64,000 bases of DNA. Origin: 1-14-2-50-31-20 sp965370315. Its GTDB lineage: Bacteria; Bacteroidota; Ignavibacteria; Ignavibacteriales; Melioribacteraceae. Positions within the stretch are counted from its first letter, which is position 1, and each line of letters begins with the position of its first letter. Shown piece by piece: positions 45,401 through 52,903 of the stretch. The stretch spans positions 1 through 64,000 of the forward strand of contig CBDUTO010000001.1 in NCBI GenBank assembly GCA_965370315.1. The letters run 5' to 3'. The notes beneath the pieces are model-generated. The model saw only the letters and a program-made list of their open reading frames with translations. It searched no databases and was not told the DNA's origin. Position numbers and translations under genes: made by a program.

Positions 45401-46936
45401 AGCACCAGCAACTGCAACATTACCATTAATGTTTGTAGTAGCAGTTAATGTTACAGCTCCTTTACCAGTTCTAATATTTGGTAATTGACCTGCTCCACCA
45501 TGATTTTGAGGACCGGCAGCAGTATTTGTGAAATCTAAAAGACCCATACCAACACCACTACTTGAAACATTACCAGTGAAAGTATGATTTACACTACCAC
45601 TTAATGTAAGTGTGTTAGTAGTTAGTTTAATAAGATGACCAGCACCATTATTTAAAACACCAACAACTTTAACTGGACCAACAACATTTACTGTACCAGC
45701 AGCAGCAGCAGTTGTAAATGTACTAGTAAATGTAGTAGATGTTCCACCACCAACATTTGCTATACCAGTAGCATTGTTATTAAATGCAACTAATGGAGTA
45801 CGAGCAACACCATAAATACCAGTTTTTTTAGGTGCTACAACTTCAACAACACCACCAGTTAAGTTTAATGTACCAGTAGAATTATTTAATACTAAAGAAG
45901 CATGTGCAGCATCATCTACACCAGCAGTATTTTGTTGTTCAAATTTCAACTCACCAGTAACTTTAAGTGTACCAGTATTCATATTACCAATAGGAATAGC
46001 ATTTGCAACTAATCTAGTAGAAACTGTAACACCACCAGCAAATGTAAAGTCTGAACCAACTTGACTATTAATAATTTTTGGTGTCTCAATTGCAGTTGGA
46101 ACAATAGCTCCATTTGCTTTTAATGTAACTAAACCATTTACTACTAAATCACCATTAGCTGTTGTATTAGAGATACCACCCCAAACACCAGCTGCTGTTG
46201 CAGAAGTATTAAATGTCATAGCACTATTAAAAGTAATAGTTTTATTAGCTGTTAAAGAAAGCACTAAAGCTTCTAAAGTTCCAGGAACTTCGCCAGCAGC
46301 TGTTTTGTTATTAGCACCATCATAAGTTAGTACTATTGTTTTGTCACTATAAGTAGGTGCACCACTTAGGCTACCTTCTGTAACTGTAATAGTATTGAGG
46401 TTTCCACCAGCAGTAAAGTCAGCACCAAAAGCACTAACATCAAGTGTACCACTTTGCAATAGTATTCCTTGACCAGCTGTAGGATTAACTGTTAGTAGAT
46501 TAGTACCAGCAGTTTCTGGTTGGAAAGTAATAGTTCCAGTACCAGTATTAACATCAAAGTTACCATTACCATTTAATAAAACAGTATTGTTTAAATTGTA
46601 AGTCTGAATAATAAAAGTCATACTCTTACCAGTTGCAGGTGCAACAAATCCAAATGTGTAACCATCTGAATCATCACCACCACCAATACCTGACTGGTCA
46701 TGTGTATAATTACCAGCAGCCATATTTACTGTTGTACCACTAGCAAATTTAGAAAAAGCACCTTCCAATGTTCTCATTGGTCCAGAACCCGCAGGATCGT
46801 TAGTGGCGTTTACGCCAGTATAACTGTCGTCACCATCTGTAGAGTTTAAGTAGCGTACTTGCGCATTAGTAGTAAAAGCAAATGCTGTAAGAACTACAAG
46901 TAAGAAACCTAAATTAAGGAGTTTCTTTAGATTCAT
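39434..46936 (-). CDS. Giant surface protein: beta-helix, Ig-like, dockerin-like, cohesin-like and sorting domains
   Basis: A 2500-residue exported protein. The ATG at 46936 is chosen over an upstream in-frame ATG at 47020 because GGAG precedes it and it begins a clean signal peptide (KKLLNLGFLLVVLTAFAFTT, ending NAQ). A DUF1565-like opening (DGDDSYTGVNATND, then MRTLEGAF) leads into about 1750 residues of Thr/Gly/Asn/Ala-rich strands typical of a parallel beta-helix. Then come Ig-like repeats (about 1830-2105), a carboxypeptidase-regulatory-like module (about 2110-2165), a dockerin-like segment (ETDDALAILNASVG and CAGDARSDYNP), a cohesin-like module (about 2275-2405) and the sorting domain with RQNYPNPFNPSTTIQYDLP. 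It probably acts as an adhesin or surface-layer component. Confidence 0.88.
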   Translation of the reverse strand: MNLKKLLNLGFLLVVLTAFAFTTNAQVRYLNSTDGDDSYTGVNATNDPAGSGPMRTLEGAFSKFASGTTVNMAAGNYTHDQSGIGGGDDSDGYTFGFVAPATGKSMTFIIQTYNLNNTVLLNGNGNFDVNTGTGTITFQPETAGTNLLTVNPTAGQGILLQSGTLDVSAFGADFTAGGNLNTITVTEGSLSGAPTYSDKTIVLTYDGANNKTAAGEVPGTLEALVLSLTANKTITFNSAMTFNTSATAAGVWGGISNTTANGDLVVNGLVTLKANGAIVPTAIETPKIINSQVGSDFTFAGGVTVSTRLVANAIPIGNMNTGTLKVTGELKFEQQNTAGVDDAAHASLVLNNSTGTLNLTGGVVEVVAPKKTGIYGVARTPLVAFNNNATGIANVGGGTSTTFTSTFTTAAAAGTVNVVGPVKVVGVLNNGAGHLIKLTTNTLTLSGSVNHTFTGNVSSSGVGMGLLDFTNTAAGPQNHGGAGQLPNIRTGKGAVTLTATTNINGNVAVAGAGDVILSATTNITGGLQVTAAGDIAFGAANTQVNENIDISGTGVVTSNVLTAQKDINLSAGGLTLGGNVAVFGNYLQTGGTLVFNANTFDIKANFTRNAGTVTPGNGTLQFSAGGSQVFSGGTNLQVYNFSVTAVGTGVTFQNGSVEVLNNATIVSNTNVILGNLNIRMIGNGAATPTFTNAGQYTSTGGGGVIFEGPAVGQHLISGNGVNSNIEIRLAAEAGTVDVLAGQTVTWSGVLRLTRGTIDILGTSTLNPSTTLTTPTLARNLGDANKNGTADGFPLAVNGTFNGTNQPYHLIYSGTNMNQDEAVGPEFVVGANPMVIDLTISANSTTRVGGAVASDVLLPTGSNYPISGSLSVSNSSVLELVGTANLISSGTDLAHAVNGSVTRTAGGTFQVTGTGTITGGTATADAASIADLTVSSSGIYNVNNLKVLGVAGADALTVTAGTANVAMQFYGAAPGDEGKILNLSVTGGSAVLTADANIVTAAAIGASGTLDFANQNLIMLVGSAFGTANNATLNATGADTKGYLVYEANATLNTGNVLVPRIMINNGITATLTGDSGFSDIFTDYSAAGPGTLVFGGNDFTSAGSTWNADGTYTGPGTVIVTGGTNLNLYDDITIPALTLNNDTKVFTLVDKDSGVPDLTVGGLFKSTKGAIEFNTSDVILTGAGAVFAYTAGTFTANSADGLGKNNSNGELLFNSAAAQTFAVGTTKFEVPNVRFQGAGGVTLSTTNPFKVTERLVFGNSAVGFGANDRMELSDGVWIEKIGNNHLDKVPMFGATHNIAYTTAASTIEDEMPSAGTILNDLYFNAGAKVTGSKALKVNGTLYVMSGDYDPTAAKMWALEMGDGTTVNRSGGVITDPAGGAGVFAISGGPITLTYSNTAAITTTGQEYPTAITVTTLNVNGNNVGDHLTLHASRSAGDFVLETGLGATPDINTVQFDLNAKSLSVATATLTRGVLISNAATSTLNVTGNIVATSNNSITNVNVNAATANLACAFGGGGRAVITGDAIFAGFGGNATVGGNITLNGAFAGNLTANGADAQALVTAGNQGITTLTLNMTGTNPTLNVSGGNITTGAAAGQGVVFQNGILNMTTGTQLVLPRPNLTAFGLGYDRTVVDADLTGTLVGHVVGNISRLANTGDGSGAGAGAINGRFIYPTGTLLGEYRPAAVTFTPDNPVINSTNIIVGHVDANPEGTVGLPTADGQVGDYSQFYWLFSASPVSITTTQKYDIELEAHNIRLPFESEEDLRIIRRQDGNADVNRWYMQSDENTYDNGLVVTGTDTLVQVRARLAMGGIVGSANRFTMGAPAQGPAFTAPTIVDYAMMAGNTLDVQFTAIAKTIGETITGYTVAGPAFATIDAATGLVKLAPGTDDISATAHVVTVTATTTSGATVDKSINVTVSAVPVPLAFTAVIGNTSTKSGNDYMFQYAANGGDGVTYTYALDSQAGDATTGTIAVDAAGKLTWTPLVADDGKQAIVTVSVVSNLETVTAVDTINVIGNSPPSFLLAGASVLPDTLIWVGETLDWTYIAIDPDNDALTYSFVGQFPSDAMLNPTTGAFSWAPKTALQFPVVITVQASDGTDSTNTQAIVTINEKTVTVTGTVSYNVSALAIVGATVNLMDGATLVGTATTDDSGAYTIADVSAGSYDVVVTKTNNWGGSLSSDALETQLSVTGDTTALSTDLQKLAANVVDVAGGIETDDALAILNASVGLKAFDVNDWMFEATTITVGTQNVSQDVSGICAGDARSDYNPMGLAKAANISVNSDEILNIKKESEFELPISIAELAEVGSFTFKLKYDVNKIEFLGVSSSNGGMLVSNVVEDVISIAWVNLDSKDVKVKDGSALVNLKFRATEMFSKSDEVSLELLDGAELTDKLAKNLSAGINIPVVAIGIPDVFALRQNYPNPFNPSTTIQYDLPENGKVTLTVYNSLGQRVGTLVNTKQVAGAYEVNFNASNLASGVYLYRVTVEGSKNFVMTKKMILMK

Positions 46937-47388
46937 TTTTTTCTCCGTGTTGATTGAAAATAAATTAGTTAAAAAATTGTTAATAATAATAGATAGATAC
47001 CAAATTAGGGTGGTAAACATTTTAGCATATTCTTTATCTCCTATTTTTATTAGTAAAACATAGTGATTTTACTTACTTATTGAATTAAACTATCATTCAT
47101 TTATTTTGTTTTGGCTTAATATCAAATAGAAATATCGATTTTGAGCCAAGCTTTCCTATCTCAAGTTTAAATATAATATATAAAGCAACAATGTCAAAAA
47201 AAAAAAGCACTAATTAACAATCTATTTTTAGCATAGAATAATTTTAATTTAATCTTCTATTCAAGAATAATGCTCTAAACAAAATTAAAAACAGACATAT
47301 ATAATAATATTAATATAAAAATATTTATTTGATTTTTGTTTTGTTGGTGAAAATATTTAACATATAATAAGACCATTAAATATAAATA

Positions 47389-47438
47389 ATTAAGAAATAA
47401 TTCTTAATGCGCTTTCGATAGCGCTGGAGCAAAACTCC
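47389..47438. other. Three back-to-back hairpins, possible structured RNA
   Basis: ATTAAGAA-ATAA-TTCTTAAT, GCGCT-TTCGAT-AGCGC and GGAG-CAAAA-CTCC follow one another with zero or one base between them. The GC-rich second and third stems stand out in a region that is about 75 percent A+T. There is no T-run, so a simple terminator is not indicated on either strand. Confidence 0.4.
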
Positions 47439-47908
47439 CTACAATTTTTGCCCACACAATTAACTAAAGTTATGAATTCCTTTTTCTAATGTCAATGATG
47501 TATATCACAAACATTAGTTATAAATTTTTGACTATTACAATTGCTCGAAACTGTATATACGATGCAAATAGCAAGGCAAAAAATCATTTTACCACTTGTG
47601 ATTTTTTACTATTATTTCTCAATTTCTGTTGTTAAAATAACCATTATTCAATTTCTGGAATCATCAATATTTAGAGAGAACATAATTTATGAATACTAAA
47701 AAAACTGTTTTAGTATTTGCCACTCAAATAATAATAAAAAAAAAACTAAATGTCACTTAAAATAAGTAAATCTAACTTACTAAAAAACATTGAGTTGCAC
47801 CCATTAGTTTAAAGTTAAAATAGTCAAAAATATGACTTTAATAAAAATGGCTCTAAAAGTCTCACAATGTTCATCAAGTTTTCGATAAATAGTTATGACA
47901 AATTAAGT

Positions 47909-48095
47909 TAAACACACCCCTATATTCCCTCTCAAGCAATGTTGTCAACTTAAGCAGTATTTCTTAATCTTGCTCTTATTCTTTAATTCTTAATCTCAAA
48001 GCAGATTAGGATTAAGAGCAAGAATTAAGATTAAGACTTTTTATGCTTTCCCTTAAGTTAACAGCATAGACATACAAAGGTTGGAAGTGTGTTTA
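47909..48095. repeat. Large nested palindromic element
   Basis: Three sets of inverted arms are nested. TAAACACAC (47909-47917) pairs with GTGTGTTTA (48087-48095). TGTCAACTTAAG (47943-47954) pairs with CTTAAGTTAACA at 11 of 12 positions. A central pair is built of CTTAATCTT and AAGATTAAG with purine/pyrimidine-biased repeats. It has no coding potential. It resembles a non-autonomous mobile or REP-type element. Confidence 0.5.
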
Positions 48096-48223
48096 TCAAT
48101 GCAACTCAAATTCTTTTCCAATAGCTACAGATAATATTTTTTTCCTAATTTATTTTTGAATTTACTACATTACTTACAAGTTTTAAGAAAATGTCTTTAT
48201 CCCAATTCAAAGTTGAGGTTAAA

Positions 48224-48730
48224 ATGAATTTCTACCGTTCTTTTCTAAATCTAAAACAATTTCAACTAATCCTATTTATTAGTTTATTCTTTTTACTTCC
48301 AGCTTGTGACACAACAGATGTGAATGACGAACCAGAAACTCTCTATGTTAAATTTGAAAATGATCCTAGTTCTGTTGTCACTATAACTTCAATTGAAATT
48401 CAAGCAATGGGAAAAGCTGGAGAATCAATAACTCCATCTGGTGATTGGAGTAATAACATAATTCGTGATAATGAAACTATTGTCCCAGGTCAACATCTCT
48501 TTTTTACTTTGGAGATTCCTAATTTGCATTGGGTAAGGTATCGATTAGGAATCGAGGATGATTCAGTGCAAGAAATTCTTTTATACGAGCAACCAAACTA
48601 TCAGGAAAGTAATTTGCCTATTACACATTGGGGTGGTGATGATCGTACAGTTAGAGTTGAGATAAGAAAAGATGAAAATAGTGGGTTCTATTACATTGGT
48701 GGGTGGATGGATTCTGTTGGTATTGAATAG
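48224..48730 (+). CDS. Small lipoprotein of unknown function
   Basis: A 168-residue lipoprotein whose signal segment ends in the lipobox LLPAC near residue 28, with DTTDVNDE after it. The mature part is beta-rich with no recognised domain. An in-frame ATG at 48191 would add 11 residues; the ATG at 48224 is chosen because GAGG precedes it by six bases and it starts directly at the signal peptide. It stands alone between gene-free DNA and a MITE-like element and is convergent with flhG. It is not obviously linked to motility. Confidence 0.7.
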   Translation: MNFYRSFLNLKQFQLILFISLFFLLPACDTTDVNDEPETLYVKFENDPSSVVTITSIEIQAMGKAGESITPSGDWSNNIIRDNETIVPGQHLFFTLEIPNLHWVRYRLGIEDDSVQEILLYEQPNYQESNLPITHWGGDDRTVRVEIRKDENSGFYYIGGWMDSVGIE

Positions 48731-48779
48731 ACATACTAATATTTTAGCTGCACTTAGGGTCTTGCAATTTGAGCAAAAA

Positions 48780-48910
48780 GGGGCTGTCTCAAAAGTAGCT
48801 CATGTCATTTCGAACGGAGAGAGAAATCTTTAATTTGAAGCAAATATTAAAGATTCTCACGTCGCTTCACTCCTCAGAATGATATTTGGTTTTCTTTCAA
48901 TACAGTCTCT
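48780..48910 (+). mobile_element. MITE-like element, copy A
   Basis: A 131-bp non-coding repeat that aligns along its full length, in the opposite orientation, with the element at 62231-62360. Its left end GGGGCTGTCTCAAAAGT is intact and its right end, TTTCAATACAGTCTCT, is eroded. The interior contains GAACGGAGAGAGAAATCTTT and its partner AGATTCTCACGTCGCTTCAC. It sits between convergent genes. No transposase is present. Confidence 0.75.
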
Positions 48911-48937
48911 TCTTATAAAGGCTAAAAACATCAAAAC

Positions 48938-49729
48938 CTACATAGAAGAAATAATTTTTTTTATTTGAGTTGCAACTCCACTTTTAATATTCTCTTCAGA
49001 AAATATCACCTGTTCTTTTATAGACTTATAAACATCATGGTGATAATTAATTGTACCTAAGTATTTTAATTCTGTTTTCAAAAAATGCGTTGTGGCAGTA
49101 TTTAAGTTTTCAAATGCAGTTCTCCCCTCTTCATCATCATCACACTTATTAACGACAACCCCTATTTCCCTTTTTCCAAATTCATTAAAAAATAATTTTG
49201 TGAATGCATATCCATCCATTACAGATGTTGGATCAGGATTTATTAAAAGTGTTATAGTATCAACTTTTGAAAGAAGGTACAATCCATCTAACTGCACACC
49301 AGCCCCAGTGTCTATTAGTATATGATCGTATTGATTTCCAATTTTTCTAATTGATGAAAATAGATAGTCAACAATTTCCTTTCGTTTTTCAGGGAGTTGC
49401 AATTTTCCTGAATCACCAAAAATCACATTTAAATTTGGTCTTACTTCTGTTGGTAGTTCTTTTAGCAGCACTTTATTTTGAAGAAAATCTCCAATTGTAT
49501 TTACAGATGTAGTATTAAGCATTACATCAATATTTGCAAGATTAGAGTCTAGGTCTATCAATAAGACTCTTTTTCCCATTGAAGATAATTGATACGCATA
49601 GTTAAGTATAAAAAAAGATTTTCCTGTTCCACCTTTTCCAGAAGCAACAGCTAATACATTTTTGATGGCTAAAGAGTTTTGAGTCTCAGCTTTTGCCAAC
49701 TCAACTAACCTTTTGGCCTGTCCAATCAC
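48938..49729 (-). CDS. flhG: FlhG (FleN/YlxH), MinD-like ATPase
   Basis: A 263-residue MinD/ParA-type ATPase that controls flagellar number and placement together with FlhF. It has the deviant Walker A motif ASGKGGTGKSFF, the switch/Walker motifs LLIDLDSNLANID and HILIDTGAGV, and the VVNKCD specificity motif. A C-terminal amphipathic end (ATQIKKIISSM) may bind membrane. The start is GTG at 49729, overlapping the flhF stop as GTGA, so translation is coupled. It is the last gene of the export operon. Confidence 0.93.
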   Translation of the reverse strand: MIGQAKRLVELAKAETQNSLAIKNVLAVASGKGGTGKSFFILNYAYQLSSMGKRVLLIDLDSNLANIDVMLNTTSVNTIGDFLQNKVLLKELPTEVRPNLNVIFGDSGKLQLPEKRKEIVDYLFSSIRKIGNQYDHILIDTGAGVQLDGLYLLSKVDTITLLINPDPTSVMDGYAFTKLFFNEFGKREIGVVVNKCDDDEEGRTAFENLNTATTHFLKTELKYLGTINYHHDVYKSIKEQVIFSEENIKSGVATQIKKIISSM

Positions 49730-50865
49730 GACGATGTTACTCCAGTAACCACCATCTTGGCAATAAAATCAGAATCCGCTGCAATAATGTCGTCAGGAAT
49801 TACTTGACCATTAGTTAAATAAATTAATGGCTTTTTTGAATTAACAACTACATTTAAAATATTTCCAAAGACAACACCTTCATCAATTTTAGTTAAAATT
49901 AATGCATCGTAATCAAAAACTTCAAACTTCTGAACAACCTCTTCTAAATTTTTAGTCGAGTTAGTAGCACTAATTGCGAGATAGGTTTTATCAACATTCA
50001 CGGCATCAAGAAACTCTTTCGTTTTTTCAAGCTCTTTGGTATTCTTTTGCCCACGCCCAGCAGTATCAATAAAGATTAAGTCTTTATCACTAAATTTTTT
50101 AATTAAGGCAGGCATCTCTTTTGTCTCGTACGCAACAAGCATGTCAATATTACTGACTTCAGAAAAAATGCGCAACTGATCAATAGCACCAAGGCGATAT
50201 GTATCAATAGAAATTATTCCTATTTTCAAATTATTTAGTATTTTTGAAATAGCTGCCAACTTTGCAATACATGTTGTTTTACCTACTCCGGTAGGCCCAA
50301 CTATTGCAACAATTTTTTGTTTTCCACGTTTTTTAATTTCAAAACTTGTTGTTGCAATTTGGGATGAAAGTGATGTGATTATATAATCCTCTATATTAGA
50401 CGGATTAATAAACTCTTTCGATTTTTTAATTTGGTTAACAATAGATTTTACAATTGGTTTTGAGACTTCATTATGAATTAGTTTTTTTACATACCCTCTT
50501 ATTAGATCCATATATTGTTCGGTGCTAATTACTTCCCTTTTCTTTGTCTTAGGAGTAATTACAATCGAGTCATCATCATAATTGATTCTATTATTCCTAT
50601 CTTTTCCAATTACTTTTTGTTGCAACTTCATTAAGTCATCACGAAATGAAGGATTAGTTACTGCAGTGCCAACTTCAGTTTCTGCTGAAATTATATCCAT
50701 CTCTTCTTCAATGCCTGAAGTAATTTCAAAATGCTTTTGGATTCCTAAATCTGTTCTTTTATTAATAACTCGTGTACTTAGAATAAAAGCTTCGCCTCCA
50801 AGCTCTTTTTTCATTAGAGCAGATGCTTCTTTTAATGTAGGGGCAACAAATTTCTTAACCTTCAC
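49726..50865 (-). CDS. flhF: FlhF, SRP-type GTPase for flagellar placement
   Basis: A 379-residue GTPase of the Ffh/FtsY/FlhF group. A basic N-terminal domain (about 1-120) is followed by an N domain and the G domain about 185-379: P loop VGPTGVGKTTC, ISIDTYRLGAIDQL, FIDTAGRG and ILTKIDE. It recruits early flagellar parts to the chosen site on the membrane. It starts one base after flhA ends. Confidence 0.95.
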   Translation of the reverse strand: MKVKKFVAPTLKEASALMKKELGGEAFILSTRVINKRTDLGIQKHFEITSGIEEEMDIISAETEVGTAVTNPSFRDDLMKLQQKVIGKDRNNRINYDDDSIVITPKTKKREVISTEQYMDLIRGYVKKLIHNEVSKPIVKSIVNQIKKSKEFINPSNIEDYIITSLSSQIATTSFEIKKRGKQKIVAIVGPTGVGKTTCIAKLAAISKILNNLKIGIISIDTYRLGAIDQLRIFSEVSNIDMLVAYETKEMPALIKKFSDKDLIFIDTAGRGQKNTKELEKTKEFLDAVNVDKTYLAISATNSTKNLEEVVQKFEVFDYDALILTKIDEGVVFGNILNVVVNSKKPLIYLTNGQVIPDDIIAADSDFIAKMVVTGVTSS

Positions 50866-50866
50866 T

Positions 50867-52903
50867 TTAAATCTCCAATTTGCTAATAAATTCTATTTCA
50901 ACATTTGGTGGTAATTCAGAATATGACAAAACTACAACATCAGGGAATGATGATGCAATTAATTTATAAAAATATGGACGAATAGTTGCCGATGTTATAA
51001 GTACTGGATTATATCCAAGGGAATAAAACTTCTCAATCCCTGCTTGCAGACTAGCGTTAACTTTATTTAATGTTACGGGATCGAGACCTAAAGTTAATGT
51101 TGCTTCTTTTTGGTTCTGCAATGTTGTGGTAAACAACGTCTCCAAATTTTCACCAATAACCATTGCATGAATAATTCCATTTGAGTCTTTTACCATAGTG
51201 GCTATGGTATCGCCAATTGAATGACGTGCATATTCCGTTAGCACATCTATGTTTTTTGTTACTTTGGAATAATCTATTAATGATTCAAGAATTTGAACCA
51301 AATCTTTAATTGGAATAAATTCACGCAGCAGATTTTGTAAAACTTTTTCAATAGTACCAAGTGGTAAAGCGTCAGAGTCAATATCATTAACAACTGCTGG
51401 ATAGTTTTTCTTTAGATTTTCCAATAGCTGTTTTACTGATTGACGAGAAAGTATTTTATCAAAATTATTTTTTAACGTTTCTTGTAAGTGAGTTGATAAA
51501 ACCGAAATACCATCAACTATTGTGTAGCCCAACAAATCTGCTTTGTCTTTTTCATCTTTCGTAATCCAATAACTTTGCATTCCAAATGCTGGGTCTGTTG
51601 TTTGTATTCCAGCAAGACTCTCCTCTACCTCACCAGGATTCATTGCTAAAAATCTATCGGTATGTATTTCTCCAGTAGCTACAAGGTTTCCCTTTACTTT
51701 TATAATGTAACTATTTGGTTCTAACTGAAGATTATCTCTCACACGTACTGGCGGAATTAGGACTCCAAATTCTAAAGCTATAAATTTTCTTGTGGCGGAT
51801 ATTTTCTGGAACAGGTCCCCACCTTGGTCTTCATCGACTAGAGAAATTAAGCCATACCCAATTTCTACTTCAATTGGATCTACCTGTAAATATTTTTCAA
51901 AGTTCTCTTCAGTCTCTTCCTCTTCAGCAGCCTCAGCCACCTGTTCCTCTTCTTCTTCGTCAGGTTTTTTATACTTTAAATATGAACTTACTCCAAGTGT
52001 AACACCTATTACTAAAAATGGAATTGTTGGCATACCAGGAATAAATGAAAACATAACAACAACTCCAGATACAGTTCCAAGTACTCTTGGATTTGATAAT
52101 AACTGAGTTTTGATTTGAGTATCTAAAGCAGTACCAGCTGCACTACGGGTTACAACAAGACCCGCTGAAATAGAAATGATTAATGCTGGAATCTGAGAAA
52201 CCAAACCATCACCAATTGTAAGTACAGTATAGGTTCCAAGGGCATCGCCAAAAGACATTCCCAGTTGGGCTATCCCAATTACAAACCCACCGATAATGTT
52301 AATACCATTAATCATCAATCCAGCAATTGCGTCTCCTTTTACAAATTTACTTGCACCATCCATTGCGCCATAAAACTCAGCTTCACGTGATATTTGGTCA
52401 CGTCTTTTTCTTGCGTCAGGTTCAGAAATCAATCCAGTATTTAAATCTGCGTCAATAGCCATCTGCTTTCCAGGCATTGCATCCAAAGTAAAACGAGCAG
52501 ATACTTCTGATATTCTACCAGAACCTTTAACGATAACTACAAACTGAATTATTACTAGAATTATAAAAATGATAAACCCTACAACGTAATTCCCACCAAC
52601 CACAAAGGAGCCAAATGATTCAATAACTTCACCTGCATAACCATCAATTAGTATTAAACGTGTTGAGCTTATGTTTAAGCCCAGTCGGAATAGGGTTAAT
52701 ACAAGTAATAGTCCGGGAAAGACTGATATATCAAGGGGAGATTGAATATATAAAGAAACAATTAAAACAAGTATTGCAAGGGTAATATTTAATGCAAGAA
52801 AGAAATCCAAAAACATTGGAGGAAGTGGAATAAGCATTAAGCCCAACATAAAGATGAGTCCGAATGCTAGAACTATATCACTATTTTTTGATAAACTAAA
52901 CAT
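50867..52903 (-). CDS. flhA: FlhA, flagellar type III export gate protein
   Basis: A 678-residue protein. About eight transmembrane helices occupy residues 10-320. The conserved cytoplasmic FHIPEP segment between helices 4 and 5 includes ARFTLDAMPGKQMAIDADLN and RKRRDQISREAEFYGAMDGA. The large cytoplasmic domain (about 345-678), which forms the nonameric ring that receives substrate-chaperone complexes, has ARHSIGDTIATMV. Length is as expected (E. coli 692). It is coupled to flhB at zero bases. Confidence 0.96.
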   Translation of the reverse strand: MFSLSKNSDIVLAFGLIFMLGLMLIPLPPMFLDFFLALNITLAILVLIVSLYIQSPLDISVFPGLLLVLTLFRLGLNISSTRLILIDGYAGEVIESFGSFVVGGNYVVGFIIFIILVIIQFVVIVKGSGRISEVSARFTLDAMPGKQMAIDADLNTGLISEPDARKRRDQISREAEFYGAMDGASKFVKGDAIAGLMINGINIIGGFVIGIAQLGMSFGDALGTYTVLTIGDGLVSQIPALIISISAGLVVTRSAAGTALDTQIKTQLLSNPRVLGTVSGVVVMFSFIPGMPTIPFLVIGVTLGVSSYLKYKKPDEEEEEQVAEAAEEEETEENFEKYLQVDPIEVEIGYGLISLVDEDQGGDLFQKISATRKFIALEFGVLIPPVRVRDNLQLEPNSYIIKVKGNLVATGEIHTDRFLAMNPGEVEESLAGIQTTDPAFGMQSYWITKDEKDKADLLGYTIVDGISVLSTHLQETLKNNFDKILSRQSVKQLLENLKKNYPAVVNDIDSDALPLGTIEKVLQNLLREFIPIKDLVQILESLIDYSKVTKNIDVLTEYARHSIGDTIATMVKDSNGIIHAMVIGENLETLFTTTLQNQKEATLTLGLDPVTLNKVNASLQAGIEKFYSLGYNPVLITSATIRPYFYKLIASSFPDVVVLSYSELPPNVEIEFISKLEI

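Larger units (their letters stand above)
46937..48223. other. Long gene-free region (1.29 kb)
   Basis: This very AT-rich stretch separates the giant surface protein from a divergent lipoprotein gene. It holds the surface gene's leader, three hairpins in tandem at 47389-47438, poly-A tracts (47196-47206, 47737-47746) and a large palindromic element at 47909-48095. The only ORF of note is a 23-codon frame near 47690 without a good ribosome site. No tRNA or known riboswitch is recognised. Confidence 0.65.

Noticed and set aside
46937..47020. 28-residue upstream extension of the giant surface protein
   Set aside because: It would place a second hydrophobic stretch before a perfect signal peptide; the ATG at 46936 has GGAG at the right distance.
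47690..47761. 23-codon frame starting MNTKKTVLVFATQ
   Set aside because: There is no clear ribosome site, it ends in lysine-rich A-tracts and it has no context. It could be a remnant but cannot be supported.
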